Shown here piece after piece: positions 43,851 to 53,012 of a stretch of DNA of 64,000 nucleotides. The translations under genes were made by a program, and so were the position numbers. Each line of letters starts with the position of its first letter. Within the stretch, counting starts at the first letter, position 1. A model generated the notes under the pieces. The model was given only the letters and a program-made list of their open reading frames with translations. It was not told the DNA's origin and searched no databases. Origin of the DNA: Mycobacterium numidiamassiliense. Its GTDB lineage: Bacteria > Actinomycetota > Actinomycetes > Mycobacteriales > Mycobacteriaceae. Where the stretch lies: assembly GCF_900157365.1 (NCBI RefSeq), contig NZ_FUEZ01000004.1, positions 1,971,066-2,035,065 of the forward strand. Reading direction: 5' to 3'.

Positions 43851-44549
43851 TTATGGCGACCCGTTTGGCTTCTCAAGATGACGCTCCCGACTTTCGGGCG
43901 ATGAATATTTCAGCGCGGCGGCAATTGCTTTCGGCGCGACACCGAGCCCGCGCAGGCAGAAGTCCTGCACCAGTTCCCGCGTCTCGCCGATGTCATGGTC
44001 GCCTCTTGCCCACTGGCGCTCGATGGTGGCCCAGACAGCACCTTGTATGGCCAGCGCTGCGCTTCCTGGTTTCGTGATAGTGAAAACTCCGAGTTCTCGT
44101 CCACGCCTGAGGCTCTCGACGAGCGGGGCTAACATCTCGGCGTAGGCAGGACTCACCAGTTCGGGTGCGGCGAACATTTGCGAGTTCGCTTCCAGCGACA
44201 TCTTGCGCAGATCCGATCGGATCTGACCGTTAAACGCGAGGTCTAGGCGTCCGTCGATCCAGGCGGCAACCGCGCCAATGGGATCGCGCGCCGTGGCCAT
44301 CCTTCTGCGTAGCCGGCGGGTCTCGATGCGCGCCATCTCCAGGAACATCGCCGACACCAGCGCGTCCTTCGAGTCGAAATGGCGGTAGAACGCCCGGGTG
44401 CCCAGTTGTGTGCGGCTCAGGACGTGAGCCACTGTCAAGGAGCCGAGTCCGCCCTCGCTCACGATTTTCGACGCTTGCGACAAGATCGCCGAACGTTCTC
44501 CAGGGTCCGGCTCGAATTTTCTGCGCCTGATCGCGGGAACGGAATTCAC
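43851..44549 (-). CDS. TetR-family regulator, paralogue of the one at 15079
   Basis: Repressor of 232 residues. The DNA-binding domain includes AILSQASKIVSEGGLGSLTVAHVLSRTQLGTRAFYRHFDSKDALVSAM, then RRLRRRMATARDPIGAVAAWIDGRLDLAF, closely matching the protein at 15079. GTG 44549 has GAGGG 8 bases upstream; the frame is open to 44594 without further support. It is transcribed away from the mce operon across a 734-base gap, so it could regulate mce, but I saw no shared symmetric site to support that. Confidence 0.87.
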   Translation of the reverse strand: MNSVPAIRRRKFEPDPGERSAILSQASKIVSEGGLGSLTVAHVLSRTQLGTRAFYRHFDSKDALVSAMFLEMARIETRRLRRRMATARDPIGAVAAWIDGRLDLAFNGQIRSDLRKMSLEANSQMFAAPELVSPAYAEMLAPLVESLRRGRELGVFTITKPGSAALAIQGAVWATIERQWARGDHDIGETRELVQDFCLRGLGVAPKAIAAALKYSSPESRERHLEKPNGSP

Positions 44550-45283
44550 TGTGTATGCCCTCGTTTGGTCAAGTCCTGAGTGTCCTGCGGCCACCCAAGA
44601 AAAACCTACGGTACCGCGGCGTGGTCCTCGGTGATGTGTGTAGAAGTCTTTCGACCAACGGATGCACGATTCAAGGCGTGAACGATGTTTTCATTTACTC
44701 CTGTCATGTATCACGTCCCGCACCCCCCATTGTTTTAATCGAGGTCCCGTCAAGCGGACGGCGGCATCGTTTTGGCCCGGAACCGCAGATAATCAGATTT
44801 CGACAACGCTAGCTGCATAGATTGGATGATCACCCGGGCCTGGTATCCCACGGTTGCTCGCCTGCAGTGCTCGCCGCAACGCATGCCCGCCGTTGACAGG
44901 CGCATCACCGGTGCCTACAGTTCGGTACACCTAACGTAAATGGCGTTTTCACCGTATGCGCGATGTTCCTGTGGAGGGCGGGCGGTCGTGGATCGATGCA
45001 AGAACACGGGCGTCGCTTCTTTTACGGCTTCACAAGGTAACCGTGTCTGCCAGCGCAATCCGGGGAGCAGGCCAAAGTAGCGAAAGCATGGTGCTAGTTG
45101 ACTGAGCGACATAGCGTGGCCGCGGTTCTCGCGCCAGACCCGCTGAGCCACAACAGGATCAACACCGGAGATGGAATGCGTCACGTACACGTCGTACGGC
45201 CTACCGGGATCAGCACCCGGCGCTGCGCGTGGGGCGCCGGACGCGATGGTGGGCATCGTCCGGGGCAGCGTTAGCGAAGACGC
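44550..45283. other. Intergenic region between TetR and mce operon; no yrbE genes
   Basis: A 734-base stretch with no convincing gene. The place where yrbEA and yrbEB normally stand is empty. It contains CGGTACCG at 44609-44616 near the TetR gene and a good sigma-A-type promoter at 44893-44921 facing mce, leaving a leader of about 360 bases. Confidence 0.65.
44893..44921 (+). promoter_or_regulatory. Putative sigma-A promoter of the mce operon
   Basis: TTGACA (44893-44898), a 17-base spacer, then TACAGT (44916-44921) match the consensus layout well. The direction is towards mceA, whose start lies about 360 bases downstream. Confidence 0.55.
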
Positions 45284-46501
45284 ATGGACGATAGTTCACC
45301 TGACCGGCAGGCTGGCCCGCCATCCTATGTGCGCCCCTTGGCGGGGTTGGCGACCGTTGTTGTGAGTGCCGCTGTCATCGCTGTCGCGGTGGGCCTGTTT
45401 CGTGGCGACTTCACCGAAAGTGTGCCGGTTACGGTGGTTTCACCGCGTGCGGGGTTGGTGATGGACCCAGACGCAAAAGTGAAGATGCGCGGAGTGGTCG
45501 TGGGCAAGGTCACCTCGATCCAGTCGGGGCCTGACGGTGACGCCGTCCTGAACCTCGCTATGCAGCCGTCACAGATGCATCTCATCCCGTCAAACGTGCT
45601 CGTCGACATCGCATCCACGACAGTGTTCGGCGCCAAGTCCGTTGAGCTTGTGCCGCCGGCCGATCCTTCGCCGCAGCCGTTGCAGGCGAACGCCGTTCTA
45701 CAGAACAAAAGCGTCACCGTGGAGATCAACACGGTATTCCAGGAATTGACGTCGGTGCTGTCGTCGATTGATCCCATCAAACTCAACGAAACCTTAAGCG
45801 CGGTAGGGTCGGCAGTCGGTGGCCGCGGCCACAAGATCGGTGAGATGTTGTCCAACCTGGATGCGTTTCTGGCCAAGCAGGAGCCTAGCCTTCCCGCGCT
45901 GAGTCACGACCTCGAGACGCTACCCGAGGTGAGCAATGCCTACGCGGACGCGGCACCGGACCTTATTGCGACAGTGGACAATTCGGTCAAGATCAGCAAG
46001 ACGATCGTAGACGAGCAGCATAATTTGGAAGCGTTCTTAATCAGCACGATCGGTTTGGCCGACATGGGCAACGACGTGGTGGGCGGCAACCGGGACGCGC
46101 TGAGCAAGGTCGTGCATCTGCTGACTCCGACCACCGACCTGACCAACGAATACCACCAGGCGCTGTGGTGCGGTCTTAGCTCGGCCCTGGTGAACCTGCA
46201 CGCTACACCGCTGCCCGACCCGGGTATCACCGATCTGCCTAGTCTTGAACTGGGTGCCGACCGCTACCGGTACCCAACCAACTTGCCTAAGGTGGCAGCG
46301 ACCGGCGGCCCGCACTGCGAAACCCTTCCGACCGTGCCCTTTAACGTGGCCCCGCCCTTCATCGTCACCGATGTCGGCGCCAACCCGTGGGCGTATGGAA
46401 ACCCGCACGTGCTGATCAATTCCGATGCACTCAAACAGATGTTGTACGGGCCGATCGCGGGGCCGCCGCGCAACTCCATGCAGATCGGGCAACCCGGATG
46501 A
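45284..46501 (+). CDS. MceA-type mammalian-cell-entry protein
   Basis: First substrate-binding subunit of an Mce lipid importer, 405 residues. A membrane anchor spans about 18-38 (LAGLATVVVSAAVIAVAVGL). The MlaD/MCE domain follows, with KVKMRGVVVGKVTSI and STTVFGAKSVELVPP. A long helical region comes next, then a Cys-containing C-terminal part (YHQALWCGLSSALVN, GPHCETLP). Mce subunits form a six-membered tunnel across the periplasm, normally joined to YrbE permeases and the Mkl ATPase. Here no yrbE gene precedes it. No good ribosome site is visible before ATG 45284. It overlaps mceB by four bases. Confidence 0.9.
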   Translation: MDDSSPDRQAGPPSYVRPLAGLATVVVSAAVIAVAVGLFRGDFTESVPVTVVSPRAGLVMDPDAKVKMRGVVVGKVTSIQSGPDGDAVLNLAMQPSQMHLIPSNVLVDIASTTVFGAKSVELVPPADPSPQPLQANAVLQNKSVTVEINTVFQELTSVLSSIDPIKLNETLSAVGSAVGGRGHKIGEMLSNLDAFLAKQEPSLPALSHDLETLPEVSNAYADAAPDLIATVDNSVKISKTIVDEQHNLEAFLISTIGLADMGNDVVGGNRDALSKVVHLLTPTTDLTNEYHQALWCGLSSALVNLHATPLPDPGITDLPSLELGADRYRYPTNLPKVAATGGPHCETLPTVPFNVAPPFIVTDVGANPWAYGNPHVLINSDALKQMLYGPIAGPPRNSMQIGQPG

Positions 46502-47538
46502 GCAATTCGCGGGGGGTGATCATCAAGTTCGGCATCTTCGGGCTGGTGATGGTGGTTGCTACGGTGTCGTTGCTGTTCATCTTCGGTCAGTACCGAACCG
46601 GTTCGACGACAGGGTATTCAGCGCTGTTCACCGATGCGTCGCAGCTGAAAGAGGGCCAGACGGTCCGAGTCGCCGGCGTCCAGGTGGGCACGGTCAAAAG
46701 CGTCTCGCTGCAGCCGGACAAGACAGTGCTGGTGAACTTCAACGCCGACAACAGCGTCGTCCTGACTACTGGCACGCGCGCCGTCGTTCGCTACCTCAAC
46801 TTGGTCGGGGATCGCTATCTTGAGCTCGTCGACGGGCCGGGATCCACCAAGGTGCTGGCGGCTGGCGCGCAGATTTCGATCGACCGGACTTCGCCTGCGC
46901 TCGATCTCGACCTGCTGCTTGGTGGTCTGAAACCCGTTATCACCGGCCTTAACCCGCGAGATGTCAATGAGCTGACCGCGTCGTTGGTGCAAGCCTTCCA
47001 GGGCAAGGGCGGCACCCTGCAGTCGTTGCTGGCAAAAACGTCGTCGTTCTCAAATACCTTGGCTGACAACAACCAGACCGTGCAGCAACTGATCGACAAC
47101 TTGAACACGGTGCTCGCCACTCTGGACAAAGACGGTGACAAGTTCTCCGGCGCGCTAGATCGTGTGCAGAAACTGGTCACGGCGTTTTCCGATGACCGCC
47201 GCATGATCGGCGCCGCGATCGACTCGCTGGACAGCGGAACCGCCTCAATTGCCGACCTGTTGAACAGGTCGCGGCGGCCGCTGGCGGGAACAGTGGACCA
47301 GCTGAACCGGTTGGCTCCGGCGCTCGACGATGGCAAGCAAAAGATCGACACGTCGCTGGGCAAGCTGCCCGAAAACTATCGAAAACTGGTGCGGCTCGGT
47401 GCCTATGGCAGCTGGATCCCGTATTACCTCTGCGAGATGAGCCTGCGCGTCTCGGACCTGCAGTACCGGACTGTCGTCGTGCCCATTTTCAAGCAACAAG
47501 GCGGAAGGTGCGCAGAGCCCAAGGAACCCAATGAATAA
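46498..47538 (+). CDS. MceB-type protein
   Basis: Second Mce subunit, 346 residues, the same length as known MceB proteins. A membrane anchor lies at about 8-29 (IIKFGIFGLVMVVATVSLLFIF), then the MCE domain with TDASQLKEGQTVRVAGVQVGTV and YLNLVGDRYLELV. A helical segment follows, and the end has WIPYYLCEMSLRVSDLQYR, typical of MceB. ATG 46498 overlaps the mceA stop (ATGA), and its own end overlaps mceC by 8 bases. Confidence 0.92.
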   Translation: MSNSRGVIIKFGIFGLVMVVATVSLLFIFGQYRTGSTTGYSALFTDASQLKEGQTVRVAGVQVGTVKSVSLQPDKTVLVNFNADNSVVLTTGTRAVVRYLNLVGDRYLELVDGPGSTKVLAAGAQISIDRTSPALDLDLLLGGLKPVITGLNPRDVNELTASLVQAFQGKGGTLQSLLAKTSSFSNTLADNNQTVQQLIDNLNTVLATLDKDGDKFSGALDRVQKLVTAFSDDRRMIGAAIDSLDSGTASIADLLNRSRRPLAGTVDQLNRLAPALDDGKQKIDTSLGKLPENYRKLVRLGAYGSWIPYYLCEMSLRVSDLQYRTVVVPIFKQQGGRCAEPKEPNE

Positions 47539-48613
47539 ATACCGGGGTGCCCGCCTCATCAAAGCCGGATTCATTGGCGTGGTTCTGATCATCCTCGTCA
47601 TTGCCGTCGGTTTGTCCCCCGACCAGTTCGTCCAGCGGGCGACCATGGTCCGTTACCAGGCTCGCTTCGCTGAAGCGGGCGGCTTGGTCGCGGGCAACGA
47701 CGTTTTGATTTCGGGAACCAAGGTCGGCGCCGTTGCGGATGTGAAGCTGGACAACGGCGATGCGCTGGTGACGTTTAACCTCAAGGGCACGGTTCAGCTC
47801 GGTTCGTACACCACTGCACACATCAGAACCGGTTCGCTGCTGGGCAAGCGGGTGCTCGCCCTGCAATCAACGGGCAACAACACGATGCGCCCGCTAGATG
47901 TCATACCGCTGTCGCGCACGTCCTCGCCATACTCGCTGAGTGAGGCCCTCACCGACCTCACGACCGATGTGGCCGAAACGAATACCGACTCGCTGAACCA
48001 CTCGCTCGACACGCTGTCGGAGACGCTGGACCAGATCGCACCGCAATTGGGTCCGACCTTTGACGGGGTGACTCGGTTATCACAAGCCCTCAACAGCCGG
48101 AACAAATCGTTGGGTGAACTGTTCAAGGGTGCGGCCGATATCACCAAGATCCTTTCGCAGCGCAGCGACCAGGTAAACACGCTCATCCTCAACGCCAACG
48201 ATCTTCTGTCGGTACTAGCGCAGCGACGGCAAGAAATTGCCGATCTGCTGGCCAACACTTCAGCGGTGGCCAAGCAGCTCGAAGGACTGGTGCATGACAA
48301 CGAAAGCAAGCTCGCACCAACACTGCAGCGGCTTAATTCGGTGACGGCGATGCTGGAGAAAAACCGGGACAATATCAGTAAAGCGCTGCCGGGTCTGGCC
48401 AAGTACGAGATCACCACGGGCGAAACAGTCGCCCAGGGGTATTACTACACCGCGTACGTCCCGAACTTCTTGGTATCGCAGCTATTCCAGCCTTTCTGGG
48501 ACTACTACTTCGGCTTCCGGGCCAACGGAGCGCCGGGTTCGCCGCCGGATAATGCGGGGCCGCGGGCGCTGTTCCCGTTCCCGTTCAACGGCATTCCGGG
48601 TGGTTCGCGATGA
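47531..48613 (+). CDS. MceC-type protein
   Basis: Third Mce subunit, 360 residues. A membrane anchor is at about 9-29 (IKAGFIGVVLIILVIAVGL), and the MCE domain has FAEAGGLVAGNDVLISGTKVGAV and TGSLLGKRVLALQ. A coiled-coil-like stretch follows, then an aromatic-rich C-terminus with YYTAYVPNFLVSQLFQPF. Compared with the usual 500-residue MceC it is short and lacks a long proline-rich tail. It overlaps mceB and mceD at both ends. Confidence 0.9.
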   Translation: MNKYRGARLIKAGFIGVVLIILVIAVGLSPDQFVQRATMVRYQARFAEAGGLVAGNDVLISGTKVGAVADVKLDNGDALVTFNLKGTVQLGSYTTAHIRTGSLLGKRVLALQSTGNNTMRPLDVIPLSRTSSPYSLSEALTDLTTDVAETNTDSLNHSLDTLSETLDQIAPQLGPTFDGVTRLSQALNSRNKSLGELFKGAADITKILSQRSDQVNTLILNANDLLSVLAQRRQEIADLLANTSAVAKQLEGLVHDNESKLAPTLQRLNSVTAMLEKNRDNISKALPGLAKYEITTGETVAQGYYYTAYVPNFLVSQLFQPFWDYYFGFRANGAPGSPPDNAGPRALFPFPFNGIPGGSR

Positions 48614-50031
48614 CGGTGCTCGAGAGGATTCCGCCGCACAAGCTCAAGGCCGGGCTGGCAGTCGTCCTGGCGGGGCTCGTCGTGTCCGGCACGGCGGTGG
48701 CGATCAGTAATACGTTCTTCAGGCCGACCACAGTCACGGCGTACTTTCCCACCGCCACCGCGATCTATCCCGGTGACGACGTACAGGTCTCGGGTGTCAA
48801 GGTCGGCACCATCTCCGCGATCCACGCCGAAGGCACGCGGACCCAGATGACCCTGCGCGTCGATCATGGCGTGTCGATTCCGGCGGACGCAAAAGCGGTG
48901 ATCGTCGCCCAAAACCTGGTGGCTGCCCGCTATGTCCAACTCACCCCGGCCTACCGATCGAGCGGCCCCACCATGCGCGACGGCGCAGTGATACCGCTGG
49001 AACGAACGGCCGTCCCCATCGAATGGGACGAGGTCAAAACCCAATTGATGCGGCTGGCAACGGAATTGGGACCCAACAGTAAAGTCTCAACACCGTCAGT
49101 AGCACGATTCATCGACAGCGCCGCCGACGCCCTGGGCGGTAACGGAGACAAACTGCGGCAGACGCTGGCTCAGCTGTCCGGAGTTGGACGGGTCTTGGCC
49201 GATGGCAGCGGCAACATCGTCGACATCATCAAAAATCTGCAGACTTTCATATCGGTACTTCGGGACAGCAGCGAACAATTGGTGTTGTTCAACAACCGGC
49301 TTGCCACGCTGAGCAGCGTGCTCGATGAGAACAAATCCGATTTGGACGCGGCGTTGACGAATCTGTCGCAAGCGGTCGTTGAGGTGCAGCGGTTCATCGC
49401 GGGAAGCCGTGACCAGACCTCCGAACAGATTGCTCGATTGGCCGACCTCACCCAGATCCTGGTCAAAAACCAAACGGCGCTGAAGAACGTTCTGCATGTG
49501 ACGCCCAACGCACTGGCCAACGCCTACAACGACTATCAGCCCGACACGGGAACCATCCGCGGCGCGTTCTCCGTCTCCAACCTCGCCAATCCCGTTAATG
49601 CCCTCTGCGCACAACTGGGGGCCGTCGAAAACGTCACCGCGGTCGAATCGGGCAAGCTGTGCGCCCTGTATGCCGGCCCGGCCTTGCGGGTGTTCAACCC
49701 GTTCTTCTACTTCAACTTCAACTATCTGCCCATTCCGCTCAACCCGTTCCTGCAGCCGTCGGCGGACAAGCAAAACATCGTTTACAGCGAGCCGCGTCTG
49801 GCACCCGGCGGTGAGGGTCCCAAGCCCGGCCCGCCCGAGTTGCCGCCGGCGGTGTCCGCTTACACCGGGCTGCCCGGCGATGTGGCGCCCGCGTCCCCCC
49901 CACCACCACCGGGGCGGATACCCGGAGCGGCGATGCCCGAGCCTCCGGCGCCGACGACTCCTGGAATGTCCCCGCCGCCGGCACCGGCGCGCATCCCGAG
50001 TCTGCTTCCGGCGGAAGGGGACCAACCGTGA
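48610..50031 (+). CDS. MceD-type protein
   Basis: Fourth Mce subunit, 473 residues. The anchor lies at about 13-33 (AGLAVVLAGLVVSGTAVAIS); the MCE domain has FPTATAIYPGDDVQVSGVKVGTI and VAARYVQLTPAY. A long helical part precedes the motif NPFFYFNFNYLPIPLNPFLQP, and a proline-rich tail of about 75 residues ends the protein. Start and stop overlap the neighbouring genes by four bases each. Confidence 0.91.
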   Translation: MTVLERIPPHKLKAGLAVVLAGLVVSGTAVAISNTFFRPTTVTAYFPTATAIYPGDDVQVSGVKVGTISAIHAEGTRTQMTLRVDHGVSIPADAKAVIVAQNLVAARYVQLTPAYRSSGPTMRDGAVIPLERTAVPIEWDEVKTQLMRLATELGPNSKVSTPSVARFIDSAADALGGNGDKLRQTLAQLSGVGRVLADGSGNIVDIIKNLQTFISVLRDSSEQLVLFNNRLATLSSVLDENKSDLDAALTNLSQAVVEVQRFIAGSRDQTSEQIARLADLTQILVKNQTALKNVLHVTPNALANAYNDYQPDTGTIRGAFSVSNLANPVNALCAQLGAVENVTAVESGKLCALYAGPALRVFNPFFYFNFNYLPIPLNPFLQPSADKQNIVYSEPRLAPGGEGPKPGPPELPPAVSAYTGLPGDVAPASPPPPPGRIPGAAMPEPPAPTTPGMSPPPAPARIPSLLPAEGDQP

Positions 50032-51359
50032 CCGCGAACGTGCTGGCCCGGCGGGTGTTCGTGCTGTGTTCGGCTGTCATGCTGGCCGCGACCGGATGTG
50101 CGTTCAACGGGTTGAACTCACTGCCGCTGCCCGGCACGGTGGGGCGCGGGCCAAACGCCCATACTTACCATGTCGACATTGCGAATGTCGGTACACTGGA
50201 ATCGAATTCACCGGTAATGATCAATGATGTCGTTGTTGGCAGCATCAGCAAAATGGCGGTGCACAACTGGCATGCCTATGTTGACGTCTCGTTGAAGCCC
50301 GCTGTCGTGGTGCCAGCGAATGTGGTGGCCACCGTGGGCCAGACGAGCCTGCTGGGCTCGATGCATCTGGAACTCAGTGTGCCGCCCGGTCAGACGGCCA
50401 GTGGAAGACTGCCGGCGGGTGCCACCATACCGCTGAGCAAATCGTCGGCATTTCCATCGACGGAGCAGACGCTGTCGTCACTGTCGGTCATGATCAACTC
50501 GGGCGGTTTCACCCAAATCGGTGACATCATCCACAATTTCAACGCCTCGTTGTCCGGGCACGCGGGTGAGGTCCGCGACTTGCTCGAGCGCCTGGATAGA
50601 TTCGTCAACACGATCGACCTGCAACGCGACAACCTGGTGAGGTCGGTCCAGGCCTTAAATAGGCTTGCCGGCACGCTGGCTGGGCAGCGCGACGTTATCA
50701 CCGAGGCGCTCAACAAAATACCGCCGGCACTCGACGTGCTTCTTAGCGAGCGGCCACGTATCGTCACCGCGCTCGACAAACTCCGGACGTTTAGTGACAC
50801 CGCCACCAAGTTGGTCAACGACGCCGGAGATGATCTGGTCAAGAACCTGAAGAATCTCGAGCCCACCATCGGCGCGCTGGCCGATGTCGGACCCGAAATC
50901 GATGACGCACTTGCCTACGCGCCGACCTACCCGCTGACGCAAAACGTCATCAACCGAGCTGTTAGGGGCGACTTCCTCAACGGCTTCTTCACCTTTGACT
51001 TGACGAACGCGCGACTGCGCAAGGGACTACTGCTCGGTACCCATTGGGGACGATTGGGCGCCGACCTTGTGCCGGCTCCCGGAGACCCGGCGTATTTGCA
51101 GTATCAATATCCAGAGGGCGGCACGGGGGTGGCGCCACCCGTCGGCCAAGGGCTGGCGCCCGTGCCAAATCAGGGACTTCCACTTCCCGCACCACCACCC
51201 TCGTCTGCGCCGGGAGGCGATCAGGGGCCGCCAGCATATGCACCGGGACCGCCGCCCGCGCCTGCACCGCAGCCGGCGGTAGCACCCGGGCTTGATGCGA
51301 GTTCCCCGATTCCGGGCGCGACACCGGTCATAAGCCAGCCGCCGGAAGCGGGGCCGTAG
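50028..51359 (+). CDS. MceE-type lipoprotein
   Basis: Fifth Mce subunit and the lipoprotein of the set (LprK/LprN position), 443 residues. The signal sequence ends with the lipobox LAATGC; Cys24 is the expected lipidation site. The MCE domain follows with IANVGTLESNSPVMINDVVVGSI and GQTSLLGSMHLEL, then a helical region and a tail very rich in Pro, Gly and Ala. GTG 50028 overlaps mceD, and the mceF ATG follows the stop directly. Confidence 0.92.
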   Translation: MTANVLARRVFVLCSAVMLAATGCAFNGLNSLPLPGTVGRGPNAHTYHVDIANVGTLESNSPVMINDVVVGSISKMAVHNWHAYVDVSLKPAVVVPANVVATVGQTSLLGSMHLELSVPPGQTASGRLPAGATIPLSKSSAFPSTEQTLSSLSVMINSGGFTQIGDIIHNFNASLSGHAGEVRDLLERLDRFVNTIDLQRDNLVRSVQALNRLAGTLAGQRDVITEALNKIPPALDVLLSERPRIVTALDKLRTFSDTATKLVNDAGDDLVKNLKNLEPTIGALADVGPEIDDALAYAPTYPLTQNVINRAVRGDFLNGFFTFDLTNARLRKGLLLGTHWGRLGADLVPAPGDPAYLQYQYPEGGTGVAPPVGQGLAPVPNQGLPLPAPPPSSAPGGDQGPPAYAPGPPPAPAPQPAVAPGLDASSPIPGATPVISQPPEAGP

Positions 51360-52970
51360 ATGCTGACTCGCTTAGTACGTATCCAACTCGTGATCTTCAC
51401 GATCTTCGGGATTGTCGGCTTGCTGGTGATGGCCGTGAACTACCTTCAGGTACCGACCTTGCTGGGTATCGGCAAGATGACGGTCACACTAGAATTGCCG
51501 GCTACCGGCGGTTTGTACCGCTTCAGCAATGTGACCTATCGCGGGATGCAAATCGGCAAGGTGACGGAGATCGAGCTGACCCGCCATGGCGCGAAAGCCA
51601 CGATGCGCCTTGATGCTTCACCGAAAGTCCCGGCGGATCTGAAAGCGGAAGTACGCAGCCTGTCCGCGGTAGGTGAGCAGTATGTGGATTTGCGACCCCG
51701 CAGCGATTCGCCACCCTACTTGCACGATGGCTCAGTTATCGCCATGGGCGACACCACGATTCCGCAACCAATCGGTCCCGTGCTCGACCAGACCGCTAAC
51801 TTGATCAGCAGCATTCCCACGGGCAAGTTCAGTGCATTGCTCGATGAGTCGTATAAGGCATTTGATGGCGCCGGTTACGATTTCGGTTCGCTGTTCGACT
51901 CTTCGGCAAAACTCTCTGGTGATCTCAACGGTGTCGCTGACCGCGCGCGAACCCTGACCGAAGACACTGGGCCGGTGCTGGATTCGCAAGCGCAGACCAC
52001 CGACTCGATCCGGCTCTGGGCGCGCAGTCTTGGCGGATTCACCGGGCAACTGGTGCAAGATGACTCGCAGCTTCGCAGTCTGCTGCACAAGGGGCCTGGA
52101 GCGTTCAACGAAACGTCTCGGCTCCTTGACCAACTCAAACTGACGCTGCCTGTGCTGCTGGCCAACCTGACAACACTCGGCCAAATCGGTGTTACCTACC
52201 ACGCCTCGATCGAGCAGGTGCTGGTGCTGCTACCGCCGTTCAGTGCCGCCATTCAGTCGTTTATCGGCACCAAGAATCCGACCGGGTATGCGCAGGGAGA
52301 TTTCGCTTTTGTGGTTGACGATCCGCCGGGATGCACCGTCGGTTACCTACCGCCCAGCCAATGGCGTTCCCCGGCCGACACAGCCACTGTCGACACCCCC
52401 GACGGGCTGTACTGCAAACTGCCGCAAGATTCGCCGATCGCGGTCCGCGGCGCCCGCAACTACCCGTGCATGGGCCAGCCGGGCAAGCGGGCGCCGACAG
52501 TCGAAATCTGCGAAAGCGATAAACCGTTCGAACCGTTAGCGATCAGGCAGCACACGTTTGGCACCTATCCGCTCGATCCGAATTTGATTGCGCAGGGCAT
52601 CCCGCCGGACGACCGGGTCAATTGGTCCAGAGACAGGATCTTCGGCCCGGTCGAGGGAACACCGATGCCGCCGCCAGCCGGAGCTCCTTCCAATACCAAC
52701 GTCATGCCGCCGGTGCCGCAAGGCGTTGAACCCATTGCGCCCATTGATATTCCGTCGCCCGGGCAACCGGGTCCGTCGGGCGGCGAGCCCCATGCAGCCC
52801 CAAGTTCATTCGGCAGCAATGGATCTAGGAGAACGACCGGCGGTCCTTCATTGGCCCTTGCACACTACGACCCTCGTACGGGGCGCTATGTGGCTCGGGA
52901 CGGCCAAACGTATCAGCAATTGGATCTTGTTAAGCCAGCGAAAACTTGGCAGGAGATGATTCGCCCCTAG
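51360..52970 (+). CDS. MceF-type protein
   Basis: Last Mce subunit, 536 residues. The anchor is at about 8-28 (IQLVIFTIFGIVGLLVMAV), the MCE domain has LYRFSNVTYRGMQIGKVTEI and LSAVGEQYVDLRP, and a long helical stretch follows. A Cys-rich part (DDPPGCTVGY, YPCMGQPGKRAP) and the typical MceF end (HYDPRTGRYVARDGQTYQQ) close the protein. The operon has no mas/mam accessory genes behind it; the next gene converges. Confidence 0.93.
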   Translation: MLTRLVRIQLVIFTIFGIVGLLVMAVNYLQVPTLLGIGKMTVTLELPATGGLYRFSNVTYRGMQIGKVTEIELTRHGAKATMRLDASPKVPADLKAEVRSLSAVGEQYVDLRPRSDSPPYLHDGSVIAMGDTTIPQPIGPVLDQTANLISSIPTGKFSALLDESYKAFDGAGYDFGSLFDSSAKLSGDLNGVADRARTLTEDTGPVLDSQAQTTDSIRLWARSLGGFTGQLVQDDSQLRSLLHKGPGAFNETSRLLDQLKLTLPVLLANLTTLGQIGVTYHASIEQVLVLLPPFSAAIQSFIGTKNPTGYAQGDFAFVVDDPPGCTVGYLPPSQWRSPADTATVDTPDGLYCKLPQDSPIAVRGARNYPCMGQPGKRAPTVEICESDKPFEPLAIRQHTFGTYPLDPNLIAQGIPPDDRVNWSRDRIFGPVEGTPMPPPAGAPSNTNVMPPVPQGVEPIAPIDIPSPGQPGPSGGEPHAAPSSFGSNGSRRTTGGPSLALAHYDPRTGRYVARDGQTYQQLDLVKPAKTWQEMIRP

Positions 52971-53012
52971 ACCAAACGTACCGAATGTCCTGAAGTTTCG
53001 TGTCGCGCGTGG

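Noticed and set aside
44609-44616. CGGTACCG palindrome near the TetR gene as a site of the same regulon
   Set aside because: No partner half-site 5 bases away on either side; an 8-bp palindrome is expected by chance.
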